Below are positions 63,479-64,000 of a DNA stretch of 64,000 nt, piece after piece. The stretch comes from Geobacter sp. (GTDB lineage: Bacteria; Desulfobacterota; Desulfuromonadia; Geobacterales; Geobacteraceae): the NCBI GenBank assembly GCA_003314535.1, contig POSG01000004.1:1-64000 (forward strand), given 5' to 3'. The position numbers and the translations under genes were made by a program. A model generated the notes under the pieces. It worked only from the letters and a program-made list of their open reading frames with translations, did no database searches and was not told the origin of the DNA. Each line of letters starts with the position of its first letter. Position 1 is the stretch's first letter.

Positions 63479-63994
63479 TCATGCCCGCGACCATTCCACC
63501 CTTACCGCGTTGTCGCCATGGCTCCAGTGGAATCGGAGTTCTCCCCGGTGGGCCTTGAACATGTCCCGCCCCAGTTTCTGGGCGATTTTGTCCTCCGTGG
63601 TGAGAATTGTGAGCACGTCTCCTTCCTGGCGGATTTCCATGATCCGCCCGAGAGGATTCTTTTCCCTGGCTTTTGCCTCGGTGTTTTTTATCAGCTCGAG
63701 GATTTCTACTTCATGCTGGCGGAGATATTCGCCTGCCAGGGTGAGGAACCCTCCAGGCACGCCATCCTGCATTCGCTGGCACGCCGGGCAGAGAATCTTG
63801 CCTGATGCAGGATCGCTTTTTATGCCGTCCAGTTCGGCCGGGTCCATGATCCAGCGCTTCTGCCGGTAGATCACGCCGCATTTCCGGCAGAAAGAAACCT
63901 CCTTCAAACCTTCCTTGGGCAGGTAGGCATCGGTGCTGCGGGGAGTCCTCTGCCCTTTTTCTTCGACTCCGGATTTATTCGAAAGACGTGCCAT
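63479..63994 (-). CDS. BCAM0308-like zinc-ribbon protein
   Basis: 171 aa. Two Cys pairs (FCRKCGVIY and CPACQRM) form a zinc ribbon in the N-terminal half; GGFLTLAGEYLRQHEVEILELIKNTE and NPLGRIM resemble the BCAM0308 family, whose function is unknown. The last 40 residues form a small alpha/beta segment with HWSHGDNAVRVEW. The start codon is only six bases from the window edge, so its RBS is not visible. Confidence 0.7.
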   Translation of the reverse strand: MARLSNKSGVEEKGQRTPRSTDAYLPKEGLKEVSFCRKCGVIYRQKRWIMDPAELDGIKSDPASGKILCPACQRMQDGVPGGFLTLAGEYLRQHEVEILELIKNTEAKAREKNPLGRIMEIRQEGDVLTILTTEDKIAQKLGRDMFKAHRGELRFHWSHGDNAVRVEWSRA

Positions 63995-64000
63995 GGCAAT

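Overview
The window looks like chromosome of a Geobacter-type bacterium (Desulfuromonadia/Geobacterales). The reasons are: GEMM-I riboswitches of the kind described in Geobacter, a PEP-CTERM/exosortase regulatory pair (PrsK/PrsR), a radical-SAM cluster resembling the one named GeoRSP in protein-family databases, many sigma54-type regulators and PAS histidine kinases, and moderately high GC. All assignments come from reading the sequence and from memory of the families; no search was run. No tRNA, rRNA, CRISPR array or transposase gene was seen.

Layout. (1) 0.1-6.8 kb, minus strand: an asnB / NAD-synthase-like / acyl carrier protein / AMP-ligase / SGNH-lipoprotein cluster behind a sigma54-type promoter, probably the edge of an exopolysaccharide/exosortase locus. 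(2) 7-13.3 kb, plus strand: three secreted fibronectin-III/Ig-like proteins, each behind GEMM-I riboswitches fused to intrinsic terminators. There are four riboswitches, two of them in tandem. Two of the genes also have CRP-type sites, and a CRP-family regulator lies next door (13.4-14.1 kb). (3) 14.5-22.1 kb: prsK, prsR, a GAF/kinase/HD-GYP-like hybrid, a CPBP protease and a PEP-CTERM protein behind a sigma54 promoter. (4) 22.3-32.8 kb: xerC, a giant alpha-2-macroglobulin, and a three-gene segment (AMMECR1-like, VanW, class V aminotransferase) bracketed by two inverted copies of a ~210-bp MITE-like repeat. (5) 33-36.3 kb: glmU-glmS. (6) 36.6-39.2 kb: a strong promoter, an 80-aa peptide and a B12-type radical SAM enzyme, whose 3' end abuts a truncated RES-domain gene. 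(7) 39.5-43 kb: DUF2339/DUF3999 pair and a PilZ protein. (8) 43.5-50.7 kb: a secreted BPTI/Kunitz protein, a radical SAM/SPASM enzyme, a methyltransferase-TPR protein, a Cys/Met-metabolism PLP enzyme, a hotdog thioesterase and a Wzm/Wzt-type ABC exporter. (9) 50.7-53.6 kb, minus strand: a probable RiPP operon, in order promoter, 55-aa Cys-rich peptide, two radical SAM/SPASM enzymes, PqqD-like protein. (10) 53.7-63.3 kb: a 48-aa membrane peptide, an outer-membrane beta-barrel, two iron-containing alcohol dehydrogenases with a sigma54 promoter, an NtrC-family regulator and two sensor kinases. (11) A BCAM0308-like protein at the right edge.

Two themes stand out. The first is cell-surface output under layered control: cyclic-dinucleotide riboswitches plus a CRP-type regulator for the adhesin-like genes, and PrsK/PrsR/sigma54 for PEP-CTERM and polysaccharide genes. 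The second is peptide modification: four radical SAM enzymes in 16 kb, three of them in sites with a small or secreted candidate substrate encoded immediately upstream. The 55-aa Cys-rich ORF at 53316-53483 is the strongest candidate for an overlooked precursor.
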